DNA of 64,000 nt from CAIKMD01 sp035277525 (GTDB lineage: Bacteria; Pseudomonadota; Alphaproteobacteria; ATCC43930; CGMCC-115725): NCBI GenBank assembly GCA_035277525.1, contig DATEKH010000152.1, forward strand, positions 20,027 through 84,026. Reading direction: 5' to 3'. Every line of letters starts with the position of its first letter. Position 1 is the stretch's first letter. The position numbers were made by a program, and so were the translations under genes. The notes under the pieces were generated by a model, which saw only the letters and a program-made list of their open reading frames with translations, did not search any database and was not told the DNA's origin. This document shows, piece after piece, positions 8,436 through 16,833 of the stretch.

Positions 8436-9599
8436 TCAGACCGACGTCGCGGCCGGACTGCTGGCGGCGCGCCGCAATCCGGCTTGCTCGAGCCGCGGCA
8501 TCACGTCTTTCTGCCAGCGTGTCATGCCGTCCCAATAATCGAGCCAGCGCAACAGAACGCCGTCGATGCCGATCCGCGACAATTTCTGCAAACTGTCGAC
8601 GATATGATCCGGCGTGCCGATGAGCGGATAGCCGCCCCAGCCGAGCTTGGCGACATAACGCAGCTGCTCCGCCTTCTCGGGCATGAGTTTGTGCATCTCG
8701 ATGTTCTGAATGCGCAGAAGGTTTTCGACCGCCTCGTCATCGCCTTTCTCGATCGCGTAGTAATGCGCGTAATCCTGCGCCTGCTTCATGGTGTCGCGCT
8801 GCACGACCGGCGCGCCGCTCCAGATCTGAATCTCGCGCCCGAATTCCTCGCGCGCGATACGGCGATAGGATTCGACGTGGGCGCGCGTGCGCTCCAAATC
8901 GCTGCCGTCGATATGGATGAATGCCATATCGGCGTATTTGGCGGCGAAGCGCTGTCCCTTGCCCGAGGCGCCGGCGTTCATCAAAGGCGGGCAGGGCTTT
9001 TGGATGGGCTTCGGCATCGAGAAGCCTTTGACCACGCGCAAGAACCGCCCTTCGTAGTCGAATTCCTCCGCGCGCGTCCACAGCAGCTTGACGATCTCGA
9101 TCCATTCGGCGGCGTACTCGTAGCGCATGTCGTGTTCCATCAGCGGCGCGCCGAACATCTCGAGTTCGGGCCGGAACCAGCCGCAGACGATGTTGAGAGC
9201 GAAGCGGCCATTGCCGATATGGTCGACGGTCGCGGCCTGCTTCGCCGCCATCACCGGATGGACGGTTGGAACATGCGAGGTGGTGAGGATGGCGACGCGC
9301 TGCGTCGCCTGTGCGAGGCCCGCCGCCCAGGTATAGGTCTCGAAGTTGGTGCCGTTGAAATTGGATTTGCCGCCGAAGCCTTTCCAGCGGGCGACCGGCA
9401 CCACGGCCTCATAGCCGTAGCGGTCGGCGAGCTCGGCGAGGCTCAGCGTATTGGGCCAGTTGAGCACATAGGCTTCCTCGGCCGTGGTGATGGCGCAGCC
9501 ATTGCTGACATTGGTGCCGAAGATGCCGAGCTTCAGCTTGTTCTCGCTGAAGAGCGGATTGGTCGCGCCGCGGGAATCGGCGGTCCTGGTCATGCTCAT
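8436..9599 (-). CDS. LLM class flavin-dependent monooxygenase (RutA-like)
   Basis: 387-residue luciferase-like TIM-barrel flavin enzyme. The segment TSHVPTVHPVMAAKQAATVDHIGNGRFALNIVCGW is typical of the RutA/DszA/nitrilotriacetate monooxygenase branch, which uses reduced FMN from a separate reductase to attack amides, heterocycles or thioethers. The conserved GNGRFALNIV loop and NAGASGKGQRFAAKYAD are also present. ATG 9599 follows GGGTGAG; the frame upstream to 9686 is basic and unlike the family. It lies between the TRAP permease (99 bp) and the Mo-hydroxylase subunit (17 bp), so the three are probably one transcript. Ring opening or oxygenation of a heteroaromatic is plausible (inference). 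Confidence 0.9.
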   Translation of the reverse strand: MSMTRTADSRGATNPLFSENKLKLGIFGTNVSNGCAITTAEEAYVLNWPNTLSLAELADRYGYEAVVPVARWKGFGGKSNFNGTNFETYTWAAGLAQATQRVAILTTSHVPTVHPVMAAKQAATVDHIGNGRFALNIVCGWFRPELEMFGAPLMEHDMRYEYAAEWIEIVKLLWTRAEEFDYEGRFLRVVKGFSMPKPIQKPCPPLMNAGASGKGQRFAAKYADMAFIHIDGSDLERTRAHVESYRRIAREEFGREIQIWSGAPVVQRDTMKQAQDYAHYYAIEKGDDEAVENLLRIQNIEMHKLMPEKAEQLRYVAKLGWGGYPLIGTPDHIVDSLQKLSRIGIDGVLLRWLDYWDGMTRWQKDVMPRLEQAGLRRAASSPAATSV

Positions 9600-9698
9600 G
9601 CGCTCACCCGGGGCTGCGCGTTTTCGTTTCGACAATCGGCGGCCCTTGACACTCGACGATAGCAGAGGCGTGGCCGGGCCGGCCATGGCTGCCGGTGG

Positions 9699-11657
9699 TT
9701 AGCTGGCTCCCATGGTCGAGACCAGCCAAAGGCAGATTCCGGGGAAGAGGACGAGGATCGCGAGCTTCACCAGATCGGCAATGACAAAGGGAAATACCCC
9801 CTTATAGACCGTCCAGATCGAGACGTCCGGCTGGATGCTTTTCAAGACAAAGACGTTGAGGCCCAGCGGCGGATGGATGAGGCCGGTCTCGACCACGCAG
9901 AGATTGATGATGCCCCACCACAGCACGTCATAGCCGAGATGGAGCACCAAGGGCGTCACGATCGGAACCGTGATCACCATCACGGCAAAGGATTCCATCA
10001 CCGAGCCGAGCAGCAGATAGACGAGCAGAATGACCGTGACGATGGTGATCGGCGCCCAGCTGAGATGCGATAGGAAGGTGGTGGCGCTTTCGGTCAAGGC
10101 GCTAACGCCGACAAAGAACGAGAAAATCTGTGCGCCGAAGATCAACCCATAGATCATTGCCGTGGTGGCGGTGGTGCCTGCCATCACGTGCCAGAAGGCA
10201 CTGCCTTTGAGCTTGCCGCGGAAAAGGGCGCAGAGGAAGGATTCGAACGCGCCGACAGCCGCGGCCTCGGTCGCGGTGAATACCCCGAAATAAATGCCCC
10301 CGAGCACGCTGCCGAAGAGCAGCGCCGCCGGCCCGCAGCGCGACAAAGCCGCGATGAGGCTGCCAGCTTCGATGTCGCGATTGACGGGCGCCGAGGCGGG
10401 CGAGACGCGGACATAGATCGCGATGGTGACGAGATAGAGCGCCGTCGCCAGCAGTCCGGGCAGGATGGCGGCAACGAAAAGCTGCCCAACCGAGGCTTCC
10501 GAGAGGAGGGCGAACAGGATGAGCGGGCCAGAAGCCGGCGGCAGCAACGCGCCCAGCGTCCCGCCTGCGGCGCAGACGCCGGTGGAGAAGGCCGGCGAAT
10601 AGCCGCGCGACTGCATCTCGGGAAGCGCAACCTTGCCGATCGTGACCGTGGTCGAGATCGAATGGCCGGTGAGCGCGCCGAAGCCCGCACAACCGGCGAT
10701 GGTGGTCAGCGCCAATCCGCCCCGCAGCCGCCCGAGCAGTACATGGGCGAGGCGATAGACATCCTCGGAAATGTCCGCGACCGCGGCGAAGCTTCCCATC
10801 ATCAGGAAAAGCGGCAGCGTGGCGAGCTGGGTGTTGCCCAAAAACCCGGTCACCTCGGTCGCGGCTGCGCCGAGCGACGGCATCAAGCCGATGAACATGG
10901 CCGAGCTGATGACGCCGACAATCCCCATGATCGCGGCGATCGGAATGAGAACCAGGGTCAGGAGCCACATCACCACGAAAACGATCGTGACGGTGAGTCC
11001 GATATGGCCCTGCGCCCAATTCGAAATCGCGGCTGCGTGGTCGATCCATTGCCACGCTGCAAGCCCGATGGCAGCCGTGACGAGCGCCGCACCAAGCACA
11101 CCGCGGCCGCCGTAAGCGGCGGCACGACGCGCCTCGTTGATGATGATGACGGCTTGGACCACCGCGCCGAAAGCGAGTAGCCCCGCCACGCAATAGATGA
11201 AGGGGGCTTGAGGCAGGCCGAGGATGACTGTCGTCCGCCCCTCCTGCGCCAGCGTACTGGCGTAGCCGAAAATGCGGACCGCGAGCACGGCATAGAAGAG
11301 CCAGAGAAAGGCGCTGCCGAGGACTTCGAGCCACGCCTTGAGGCAGGGGCTGAAATAGCGCGCGACGAGGTCGATCTTGAGATTGACGCGCTGCGTCATT
11401 CCCGCGGGAATGCACGCGGAAATGGCGACCGAGAACGTCATCTGAACGATCTCGTTGATCGCCGGTATGGGCTCGTTCGCAACCCAGCGCAGCAGCACGT
11501 CGAGCATCGTCACCGCGGCGACGAAGAGCATGCCGCAAACGCAGGCGATGGCGACGACCCGCGAGGCTTCGCCCAGCACGAATTCGAGGCGGTCGAGAAA
11601 AGAGCGGCTCGAAACGGGGGCTTCCAGCGTCTCGGCTTGTGCTGCAGCCACGATCAT
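9699..11657 (-). CDS. Fused TRAP transporter permease DctQ-DctM
   Basis: 652-residue polytopic membrane protein joining both TRAP membrane subunits. Residues about 1-200 are DctQ-like, with four hydrophobic segments and MLDVLLRWVANEPIPAINEIVQM. The rest is DctM, with GHSISTTVTIGKVALPEMQSRGYSPAFSTGVCAAGGTLGALLPPASGPLILFALL. Fused QM proteins are known in this family. ATG 11657 directly abuts GGGGAGG, so the in-frame GTG at 11651, with normal spacing, may be the true start. It follows the LysR gene by 124 bp and precedes the LLM gene. With DctP at 5030 it makes a complete secondary importer for an organic acid. Confidence 0.92.
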   Translation of the reverse strand: MIVAAAQAETLEAPVSSRSFLDRLEFVLGEASRVVAIACVCGMLFVAAVTMLDVLLRWVANEPIPAINEIVQMTFSVAISACIPAGMTQRVNLKIDLVARYFSPCLKAWLEVLGSAFLWLFYAVLAVRIFGYASTLAQEGRTTVILGLPQAPFIYCVAGLLAFGAVVQAVIIINEARRAAAYGGRGVLGAALVTAAIGLAAWQWIDHAAAISNWAQGHIGLTVTIVFVVMWLLTLVLIPIAAIMGIVGVISSAMFIGLMPSLGAAATEVTGFLGNTQLATLPLFLMMGSFAAVADISEDVYRLAHVLLGRLRGGLALTTIAGCAGFGALTGHSISTTVTIGKVALPEMQSRGYSPAFSTGVCAAGGTLGALLPPASGPLILFALLSEASVGQLFVAAILPGLLATALYLVTIAIYVRVSPASAPVNRDIEAGSLIAALSRCGPAALLFGSVLGGIYFGVFTATEAAAVGAFESFLCALFRGKLKGSAFWHVMAGTTATTAMIYGLIFGAQIFSFFVGVSALTESATTFLSHLSWAPITIVTVILLVYLLLGSVMESFAVMVITVPIVTPLVLHLGYDVLWWGIINLCVVETGLIHPPLGLNVFVLKSIQPDVSIWTVYKGVFPFVIADLVKLAILVLFPGICLWLVSTMGAS

Positions 11658-11781
11658 GCCTCCCCGCGCGGCACCCTGCTTCTCGCGCGCGGCAAAGCCT
11701 CTGCGGTCGCGCTTGCCGCTGCCGCGCAAATCTAATCCAGAACGACAGCGCCGTCGATCAGCTTGGTAATGCGCGCGCGGC

Positions 11782-12738
11782 TCACGCCGGGACAGTGCCG
11801 CGCGGCTGGGCCGCTCCGCCTTTCGCCGCGGGCGGCGGCCGCCGCGTTTCCGCGATCTCTTTCACGAATTGGCTGCGGAAGCGCTCGAGCCGCGGCGGTA
11901 GCACGTCTTGGCTGCGCAAAAGCTGGATCGAGACCGTCTGGGGCGGATGAACCGCCACGGCCGACAGCAAGCCGCGCGCGATCTCGCGCTCGGCCGCGAT
12001 CCGCGGCACCAGCGCGACGCCGCCGCCCGCCGCGATCATGTATTTGAGCGATTCGAGATCGTCGCAATCGGCGACGATCTCGGGCGTCAAATTGCGCTCG
12101 GCGAAGGCGGCGAGCAGAGCGGGGGCATAGCCCATGCGCGGCTCGTTCACGATCAAGGGCAGGCCTGAAATCTCCGCAAGCTCGATCGGGTCGCGCCGCT
12201 TCGCGAGGGCGTGGGTCGGCGGAACCAGCAAGACGATGTCGGAGGTCGCGAGCTGATCCCAGATCAGCTTGTCCGGGACGTCCGTCGTCTCGCCTTCGAT
12301 GACGAGGCCGAGATCGAGCCGCCTTTGCCGGATGAGGCGGTGGATTCGCCGCGCCGTCGCCGTCACGACATCGGGCCTGATCTTCACGCTGCTGCGCGAA
12401 AGCGCGCGCACGATACGCGGCACCATGCTTTGCACGAGGCCGGAGTGAATGCCGATGCGGATCGCCGTGCCCGGCTTGCCCCTGAGCTCGCGCGCGAAAT
12501 CCTTGAGCGCGGAAAGCCCGTTGACCAGGCTTTCCGCCGATTCGAGAAATGCCTGTCCGTTCGCGCTCGCTTCGACGCCGCGGCTGTTGCGATAGAACAG
12601 GCTGAAGCCCAACTCGTCCTCGAGCAGCCTGATCTGCCCGCTCAAGGTCGGTTGGGAGACGCCCATTTTCACGGCGGCGCGGCTGAAGCTGCGCTCATGC
12701 CAAACGGCGTGGGCATATCGCAACTGACGGTCGTTCAT
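11782..12738 (-). CDS. LysR-family transcriptional regulator
   Basis: 318-residue LysR regulator. The N-terminal winged helix-turn-helix is MNDRQLRYAHAVWHERSFSRAAVKMGVSQPTLSGQIRLLEDELGFSLFYR, followed by a periplasmic-binding-protein-like inducer domain (residues about 90-295) and a proline-rich tail. ATG 12738 gives the canonical start; the frame upstream to 12798 is rejected because it runs through the operator. The gene heads the minus-strand arm (TRAP, LLM, Mo-hydroxylase, FAD hydroxylase) and diverges from the plus-strand LigA/LigB/ABC arm. A perfect 19-bp inverted repeat 29 bp upstream is its likely binding site. It therefore probably controls both arms in response to a pathway intermediate. 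Confidence 0.92.
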   Translation of the reverse strand: MNDRQLRYAHAVWHERSFSRAAVKMGVSQPTLSGQIRLLEDELGFSLFYRNSRGVEASANGQAFLESAESLVNGLSALKDFARELRGKPGTAIRIGIHSGLVQSMVPRIVRALSRSSVKIRPDVVTATARRIHRLIRQRRLDLGLVIEGETTDVPDKLIWDQLATSDIVLLVPPTHALAKRRDPIELAEISGLPLIVNEPRMGYAPALLAAFAERNLTPEIVADCDDLESLKYMIAAGGGVALVPRIAAEREIARGLLSAVAVHPPQTVSIQLLRSQDVLPPRLERFRSQFVKEIAETRRPPPAAKGGAAQPRGTVPA

Positions 12739-12767
12739 GGCCCGCCCGTTCGCTCGGAATGATGCAT

Positions 12768-12786
12768 CTATCGGTTTTTCCGATAG
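12768..12786. promoter_or_regulatory. Probable LysR operator (19-bp inverted repeat, T-N11-A)
   Basis: CTATCGGTTTTTCCGATAG is a perfect 7-bp inverted repeat around a TTTTT spacer. It contains the T-N11-A arrangement (T12771, A12783) typical of LysR sites. It lies 29 bp upstream of the lysR start and 106 bp upstream of ligA in the only divergent gap of the locus. Symmetry and position are seen; binding is inferred. Confidence 0.65.
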
Positions 12787-12892
12787 CGGCATCTTCAAAT
12801 ATTCCTAGATTCCACAAGGCGACGCAACATAATCGGAAGGGCCCTGCCGCGGGCTGCCGCGAGGCGGGAGCGCAACGGGAGAGTCGAGCGGG

Positions 12893-13210
12893 ATGTCGGA
12901 TTACGAGCTCAATCGCGCGATTCATCACATCTATACCGACCGCGAGCGCACCGCCGCGTTTCGCCGCGGCGATTACGCCGTTCTCGACCATTTCGGTCTC
13001 GCGCCCGAGGAGCGCCGCGCTCTCGAAGCGCGGGATTTCCCGCGCCTCTGGGCGCTCAACGTGCACCCGGTTCTGTTGTTTCACCTATCGGCGGTGCTCA
13101 ATCCGCGCGAATGGTATCTGCAGAACGTGGTGCCGAAGATAAAGGACGTGCCGAACCGGTTTTACGACTATTACCATCCGCGCGGCGGCGGGGCCGCGGG
13201 GCAGGCTTAA
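12893..13210 (+). CDS. LigA-type small subunit of an extradiol ring-cleavage dioxygenase
   Basis: 105-residue protein of the LigA (protocatechuate 4,5-dioxygenase alpha) family. It is mostly helical, with SDYELNRAIHHIYTDRERTAAFRRGDYAVLDHFGLAPEERRALEARDFPRLWALNVHPVLLFHL. LigA subunits cap the active site of the LigB catalytic subunit; the matching LigB follows at 14064 after an intervening ABC permease gene, an unusual interruption. First gene of the plus-strand arm, starting 106 bp downstream of the putative LysR operator. Start ATG 12893 lies after GGGAGAGTCGAGCGGG. It ends 5 bp before the permease. Confidence 0.88.
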   Translation: MSDYELNRAIHHIYTDRERTAAFRRGDYAVLDHFGLAPEERRALEARDFPRLWALNVHPVLLFHLSAVLNPREWYLQNVVPKIKDVPNRFYDYYHPRGGGAAGQA

Positions 13211-13215
13211 TCTTC

Positions 13216-14040
13216 ATGGCTGTGCCGGGCGATCAGGTCCACGCCGTCACGCAGCGGCGTCCCCGCCTCGGTCCGCGCCTCTCGCACGTCAACATCCATA
13301 TCTGGCGTGGCCTCGTCTTCGTGCTGCTGGTCGTGGCGTGGTGGCTGCTTGCCGCGCTCGCCGGCGAGAATTTCCTCCCCACCCCTTGGGAAACCGTGAT
13401 CGCCGGCGTCCAAGTCGTCGGCGATGGCAGCGTGCCGATCGCGACGCTCGACAGCCTCACGGTCTTTCTCTCGGGATTCGTGCTGGCAGCGCTCTTTGCG
13501 ATTCCCTTCGGCTTGCTGATGGGCGGATTCCGCGTCTTCGGCGCCGCGCTCGAGGGCTATGTCAATGCGCTCGCGGCGATGCCGCGGGTGGCGTTCATTC
13601 CCCTCATCATCGTGTTTCTCGGGCTCGGCTACGAAGCGAAGATCTTCATCGTCTTCCTCGGCGCGGTGATGCCCATCCTCATCAACACCTATGCGGGCGT
13701 GCTCAATTGCGATGGCGAGCTGGTCGAGATGGCACGCTCGGCCGGCGCGCGCGACGTGCAGATCTTTCGCAAGATCATGCTGCCCGGGGCCCTGCCGTAC
13801 ATTACGGCGGGCTTGCGCGTCGGCGCCTCGCTGGCGCTCATCAACACGGTCGTCGCGGAACTCTACACCGCGGTCAAGGGGCTGGGCGGGCTGCTCTCGG
13901 TCTATGGCAACAGCTTCCGCATGGCGCCCTACTTCGTCGTCGTGTGCGTGCTGGCCGTGATCGGCATGCTGATCATGCAATCGTTGAAGCTCGTGGAGCG
14001 CCGCATGGAGCGCTGGCGCTATCGCGGCGAGCGCGTGTGA
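13216..14040 (+). CDS. ABC transporter permease, taurine/nitrate/sulfonate type
   Basis: 274-residue inner-membrane permease of the SsuC/TauC family with about six hydrophobic segments. The EAA loop toward the ATPase is visible as ELVEMARSAGARDVQIFRKIMLPGALPYITAGLRVG. The frame is open upstream to 13111, but ATG 13216 just after the ligA stop is preferred. With the binding protein at 14915 and ATPase at 15940 it forms a complete importer. These systems carry sulfonates, nitrate, thiamine precursors and aromatic acids such as phthalate. Its placement between the two dioxygenase subunit genes implies that it imports the ring-cleavage substrate or a precursor. Confidence 0.92.
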   Translation: MAVPGDQVHAVTQRRPRLGPRLSHVNIHIWRGLVFVLLVVAWWLLAALAGENFLPTPWETVIAGVQVVGDGSVPIATLDSLTVFLSGFVLAALFAIPFGLLMGGFRVFGAALEGYVNALAAMPRVAFIPLIIVFLGLGYEAKIFIVFLGAVMPILINTYAGVLNCDGELVEMARSAGARDVQIFRKIMLPGALPYITAGLRVGASLALINTVVAELYTAVKGLGGLLSVYGNSFRMAPYFVVVCVLAVIGMLIMQSLKLVERRMERWRYRGERV

Positions 14041-14063
14041 AGAAACGAAATCGGAGTTTCGCA

Positions 14064-14897
14064 ATGGCGCAAATTGTTTCGGTGATCGCCTCGACGCACA
14101 ATCCGCGCATCTTCTGGAATCGCGATCAGGCCGATCCCGCCGATATGGCGACGCTCTACGCCACCTTCGGCGACGTGCGCCGCATGCTCGCCGAGACCAA
14201 GCCCGATCTCATCGTCGGCGTCGCCAACGATCATCTCGACAATTTCTTTTTCGACAATCTGCCGACTTTCGCGATCGGCACCGGCGAAATCGCCGAGGGG
14301 CCGTTCTGGTACGAAACTGACGTCATGAACCTTCCGCGTTACCGCGCCAAGGTTCACCAGCCGCTGGCGCAATTCCTTCTGCGCGACGGCATCGAGCAAG
14401 GCATTCAATTCTCGCAGGTGCACGACTTCAAGATCGACCATGCCTTCACCGTGCCGCTGTCCTTCGTCCGGCCCGAGGAAGACCTGCCGATGGTGCCGGT
14501 GATGACCAACGCCTTCGGCTATCCCATCCCGACCAACCGGCGCTGGTATGAGCTCGGCCGCTTCCTGCGGCGCGGAATCGAAGCCTGGCCCGGCGCCGAG
14601 CGTGTCGCGGTCGTCGGCTCGTTCAACCTCACCGTCGAGGTCGGCGGCCCGAAAATGGGCAATTACAATTTCGATCTGCAACGCTGGATGCTCGAGCAGA
14701 TGCGGCTCGGCCATCGCGACGAAATCCTCAACGTCTTGACCGTTCCGCGTCTCATCGAGGAAGGCAACTCGACCGCCGAGTTCCTCAACTACGTGACGGT
14801 GCTGGGCGTGGTCGAGGACAAACCGCCGACTTTCATACAACACAAGCCGGTCAAGGGTGTCGGCACCTGCCCGGTCGCGTTCTGGAACATGGGATAG
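14064..14897 (+). CDS. LigB-type extradiol dioxygenase catalytic subunit homolog with a replaced catalytic His
   Basis: 277-residue member of the LigB family. Iron ligand positions of protocatechuate 4,5-dioxygenase are kept: H12 (ASTHNP), H57 (VANDHLDNF) and E239 (NSTAEFLN); H126 in KIDHAFTVPLS matches another conserved active-site His. The general acid/base His (LigB GGMSHQLQGPRAG) aligns with FNLTVEVGGPKMG here, where V191 replaces it. The reaction may therefore differ from ordinary meta-cleavage, or another residue may serve as base. The start at ATG 14064 follows TCGGAG. It pairs with LigA at 12893 and sits inside an ABC importer operon. I compared the family from memory, so the alignment should be verified. 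Confidence 0.87.
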   Translation: MAQIVSVIASTHNPRIFWNRDQADPADMATLYATFGDVRRMLAETKPDLIVGVANDHLDNFFFDNLPTFAIGTGEIAEGPFWYETDVMNLPRYRAKVHQPLAQFLLRDGIEQGIQFSQVHDFKIDHAFTVPLSFVRPEEDLPMVPVMTNAFGYPIPTNRRWYELGRFLRRGIEAWPGAERVAVVGSFNLTVEVGGPKMGNYNFDLQRWMLEQMRLGHRDEILNVLTVPRLIEEGNSTAEFLNYVTVLGVVEDKPPTFIQHKPVKGVGTCPVAFWNMG

Positions 14898-14914
14898 GCA
14901 AAAGGAAAATTATC

Positions 14915-15940
14915 ATGACAGGGAAGGTCGAAAAGCTCATTGCCGCCGCTGCGATGGTCGGCGCGCTCACGCTTGCGTTTCCGACATGGGCCGAGCCATT
15001 CAAGCTCATCGTCACCGAGACGGAAACGCCGCTCGTGCCCAACTCCGTCGCCGATCTGGCGGTGCGCCTCGGCTATTACAAGAAGGCCGGCGTCGACGTG
15101 GAACTGGTGCGCGTGCAGCAGACGCCTTCGGCGGTCGCCGCGTTGCGCTCGGGCCAGGGGGACATGGCGAATATCGCGACCGACACCGCGCTTCAGCTCA
15201 TCGCGCGCGACCAAATGGACCTCAAAGGCGTAATCTCGCCCGACAAGGCGCTGCCGTTTCTCATCGCGGCAAAGAAGACGATCGCAACGCCGCAAGCGCT
15301 CGAAGGCAAGACCTTCGGCGTGGCGCGTGTCGGCAGCGCGGATTACATCCTGGGCCGCGCGGTGCTGACGAAGCTCGGCGTCCCCGTCGACACGCTGCAA
15401 TATCTCGCCGTCGGCCAGCCGCCGGTGCGGGCGCGCGCGCTGATCGCCGGGCGAATCGATGCGACGGCGGTCTCGATCGGCATCTGGACGACGATACCCG
15501 ACAAGAGCAAGCTCGGCGTGCTGGTCGATCAGCAGAATTTTTATCGGCTTGCGCCCTTTGTCAGCAAGCTCAACGTCGTCACCGCCGAGACCGCCAAGAC
15601 CAAGGCGAAAGAGATCGAGGGCGTGGTGCGCGGCATCATCCTCGCCTCGCGCGATTTCGCGAAAAATCCCCAGCTCTGGGTCAATGCCATGGCGGCGGCG
15701 CGGCCCGACGTGAAGCGCGACGCGCTCGAGACCTTGGCCAAGGCCTATCGCAAGAGCTGGAGCGTCAATGGCGGGCTCAATCTCGACGAGATCAAGTTCA
15801 CCACCGATACCGACTATGGCGGTCCCGAATTCAAGGACCTTCGCCGCGTCGAGCCCAGCGCGTGGATCGATACAAGCTTCGTCGATAAGGCGCTCAAGGA
15901 GCTCGGCACCGAGCGCGGCATGGACGAGACCGGGCGCTGA
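14915..15940 (+). CDS. ABC transporter substrate-binding protein (NMT1/SsuA/TauA-like)
   Basis: 341-residue periplasmic binding protein with a signal peptide (MTGKVEKLIAAAAMVGALTLAFPTWA). The mature N-terminus VADLAVRLGYYKKAGVDVELVRVQQTPSAVAALRSGQGDMANIATDTALQLIARD is the usual NMT1/SsuA pattern of a compound-specific lobe. It starts 17 bp after ligB and overlaps the ATPase start by one base (TGATG). It captures the substrate for the permease at 13216. The ligand is unknown; the neighbours suggest an aromatic or amino-aromatic acid. Confidence 0.92.
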   Translation: MTGKVEKLIAAAAMVGALTLAFPTWAEPFKLIVTETETPLVPNSVADLAVRLGYYKKAGVDVELVRVQQTPSAVAALRSGQGDMANIATDTALQLIARDQMDLKGVISPDKALPFLIAAKKTIATPQALEGKTFGVARVGSADYILGRAVLTKLGVPVDTLQYLAVGQPPVRARALIAGRIDATAVSIGIWTTIPDKSKLGVLVDQQNFYRLAPFVSKLNVVTAETAKTKAKEIEGVVRGIILASRDFAKNPQLWVNAMAAARPDVKRDALETLAKAYRKSWSVNGGLNLDEIKFTTDTDYGGPEFKDLRRVEPSAWIDTSFVDKALKELGTERGMDETGR

Positions 15941-16833
15941 TGCGCGGCGTCGCTGCGGCACAGGGCTTTCGCGCCGCGGGGAGCGGCACCGCGGGCGATG
16001 AAACCGGGATCGTCGTCCGCAATGTCTCCAAAAGCTTCCGTCGCGCCAAGCAAACGGTCGGCGTCCAGGCGCTGCAGCATGTCTCGCTCGATATCAAGCC
16101 GAATACGTTCGTGACCCTGGTCGGCCCGTCGGGTTGCGGCAAGACGACGTTGCTGCGGATGCTGAATGGGTTGATTGAGCCGGATGCAGGCGAAATCTTG
16201 ATTGGCGGCGTGCCGCCCCGCCCGGGGCCCCATATGGGCTTCGTGTTTCAGTCCTTCCGCCTGATGCCGTGGCGCACCATTCGCGACAATGTCTCCTTCC
16301 CGATCGAGCTCGACGGCATGGGGGCGAAGGCGCGCGCCGAGCGCGCCGATTATTACCTCGACATGGTGGGGTTGAGCCGCTTTGCCGAGTCCTATCCGAA
16401 CGAGTTGTCGGGCGGCATGAAGCAACGGGCGGCGCTTGCGCGGGCGCTCATCGCCGAGCCGCACTATCTCTTGATGGACGAGCCTTTCGCCAGCCTCGAT
16501 GCGCAGACCCGCGAGTTCATGCAGATCGAGCTGATGAAGATCTGGCATCGGCACAAGAGCGTCGTCGTCTTCGTGACGCACAGCGTCGACGAGGCGGTGC
16601 TGCTGTCCGATCAAATCGTCCTGCTGCGTCCGCGGCCGGGGCAGGTTGCCGAGGTTCTCGATGTCGATCTGCCGCATCCCCGCTGGGAGTACGACGTACG
16701 CGAAAGACGCCAATTCGTCGAGATGCGGCACTACCTGTGGGAGCGGATCAAGGCCATGGTCGCTGCCGACCCGCAATCCGAATTCTACATGCGCGCAACC
16801 AAGTCGAGCTCGACACAGGGCGCACGCGATTGA
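15940..16833 (+). CDS. ABC transporter ATP-binding protein, taurine/nitrate/sulfonate type
   Basis: 297-residue ATPase with Walker A GPSGCGKTT, Q-loop VFQSFRLMPWRT, signature LSGGMKQRAALARAL, Walker B YLLMDEPFASLDAQ and the switch His in VVVFVTHSVDEAVLLSD. The MPWRT after the Q-loop is typical of SsuB/TauB/NrtD proteins. The start overlaps the binding-protein stop by one base. A C-terminal extension after residue 240 (HPRWEYDVRERRQFVEMRHYLWERIKAMV) is normal in this subfamily. It powers the permease at 13216. The gene overlaps the following gamma-glutamyltransferase by four bases. Confidence 0.94.
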   Translation: MRGVAAAQGFRAAGSGTAGDETGIVVRNVSKSFRRAKQTVGVQALQHVSLDIKPNTFVTLVGPSGCGKTTLLRMLNGLIEPDAGEILIGGVPPRPGPHMGFVFQSFRLMPWRTIRDNVSFPIELDGMGAKARAERADYYLDMVGLSRFAESYPNELSGGMKQRAALARALIAEPHYLLMDEPFASLDAQTREFMQIELMKIWHRHKSVVVFVTHSVDEAVLLSDQIVLLRPRPGQVAEVLDVDLPHPRWEYDVRERRQFVEMRHYLWERIKAMVAADPQSEFYMRATKSSSTQGARD

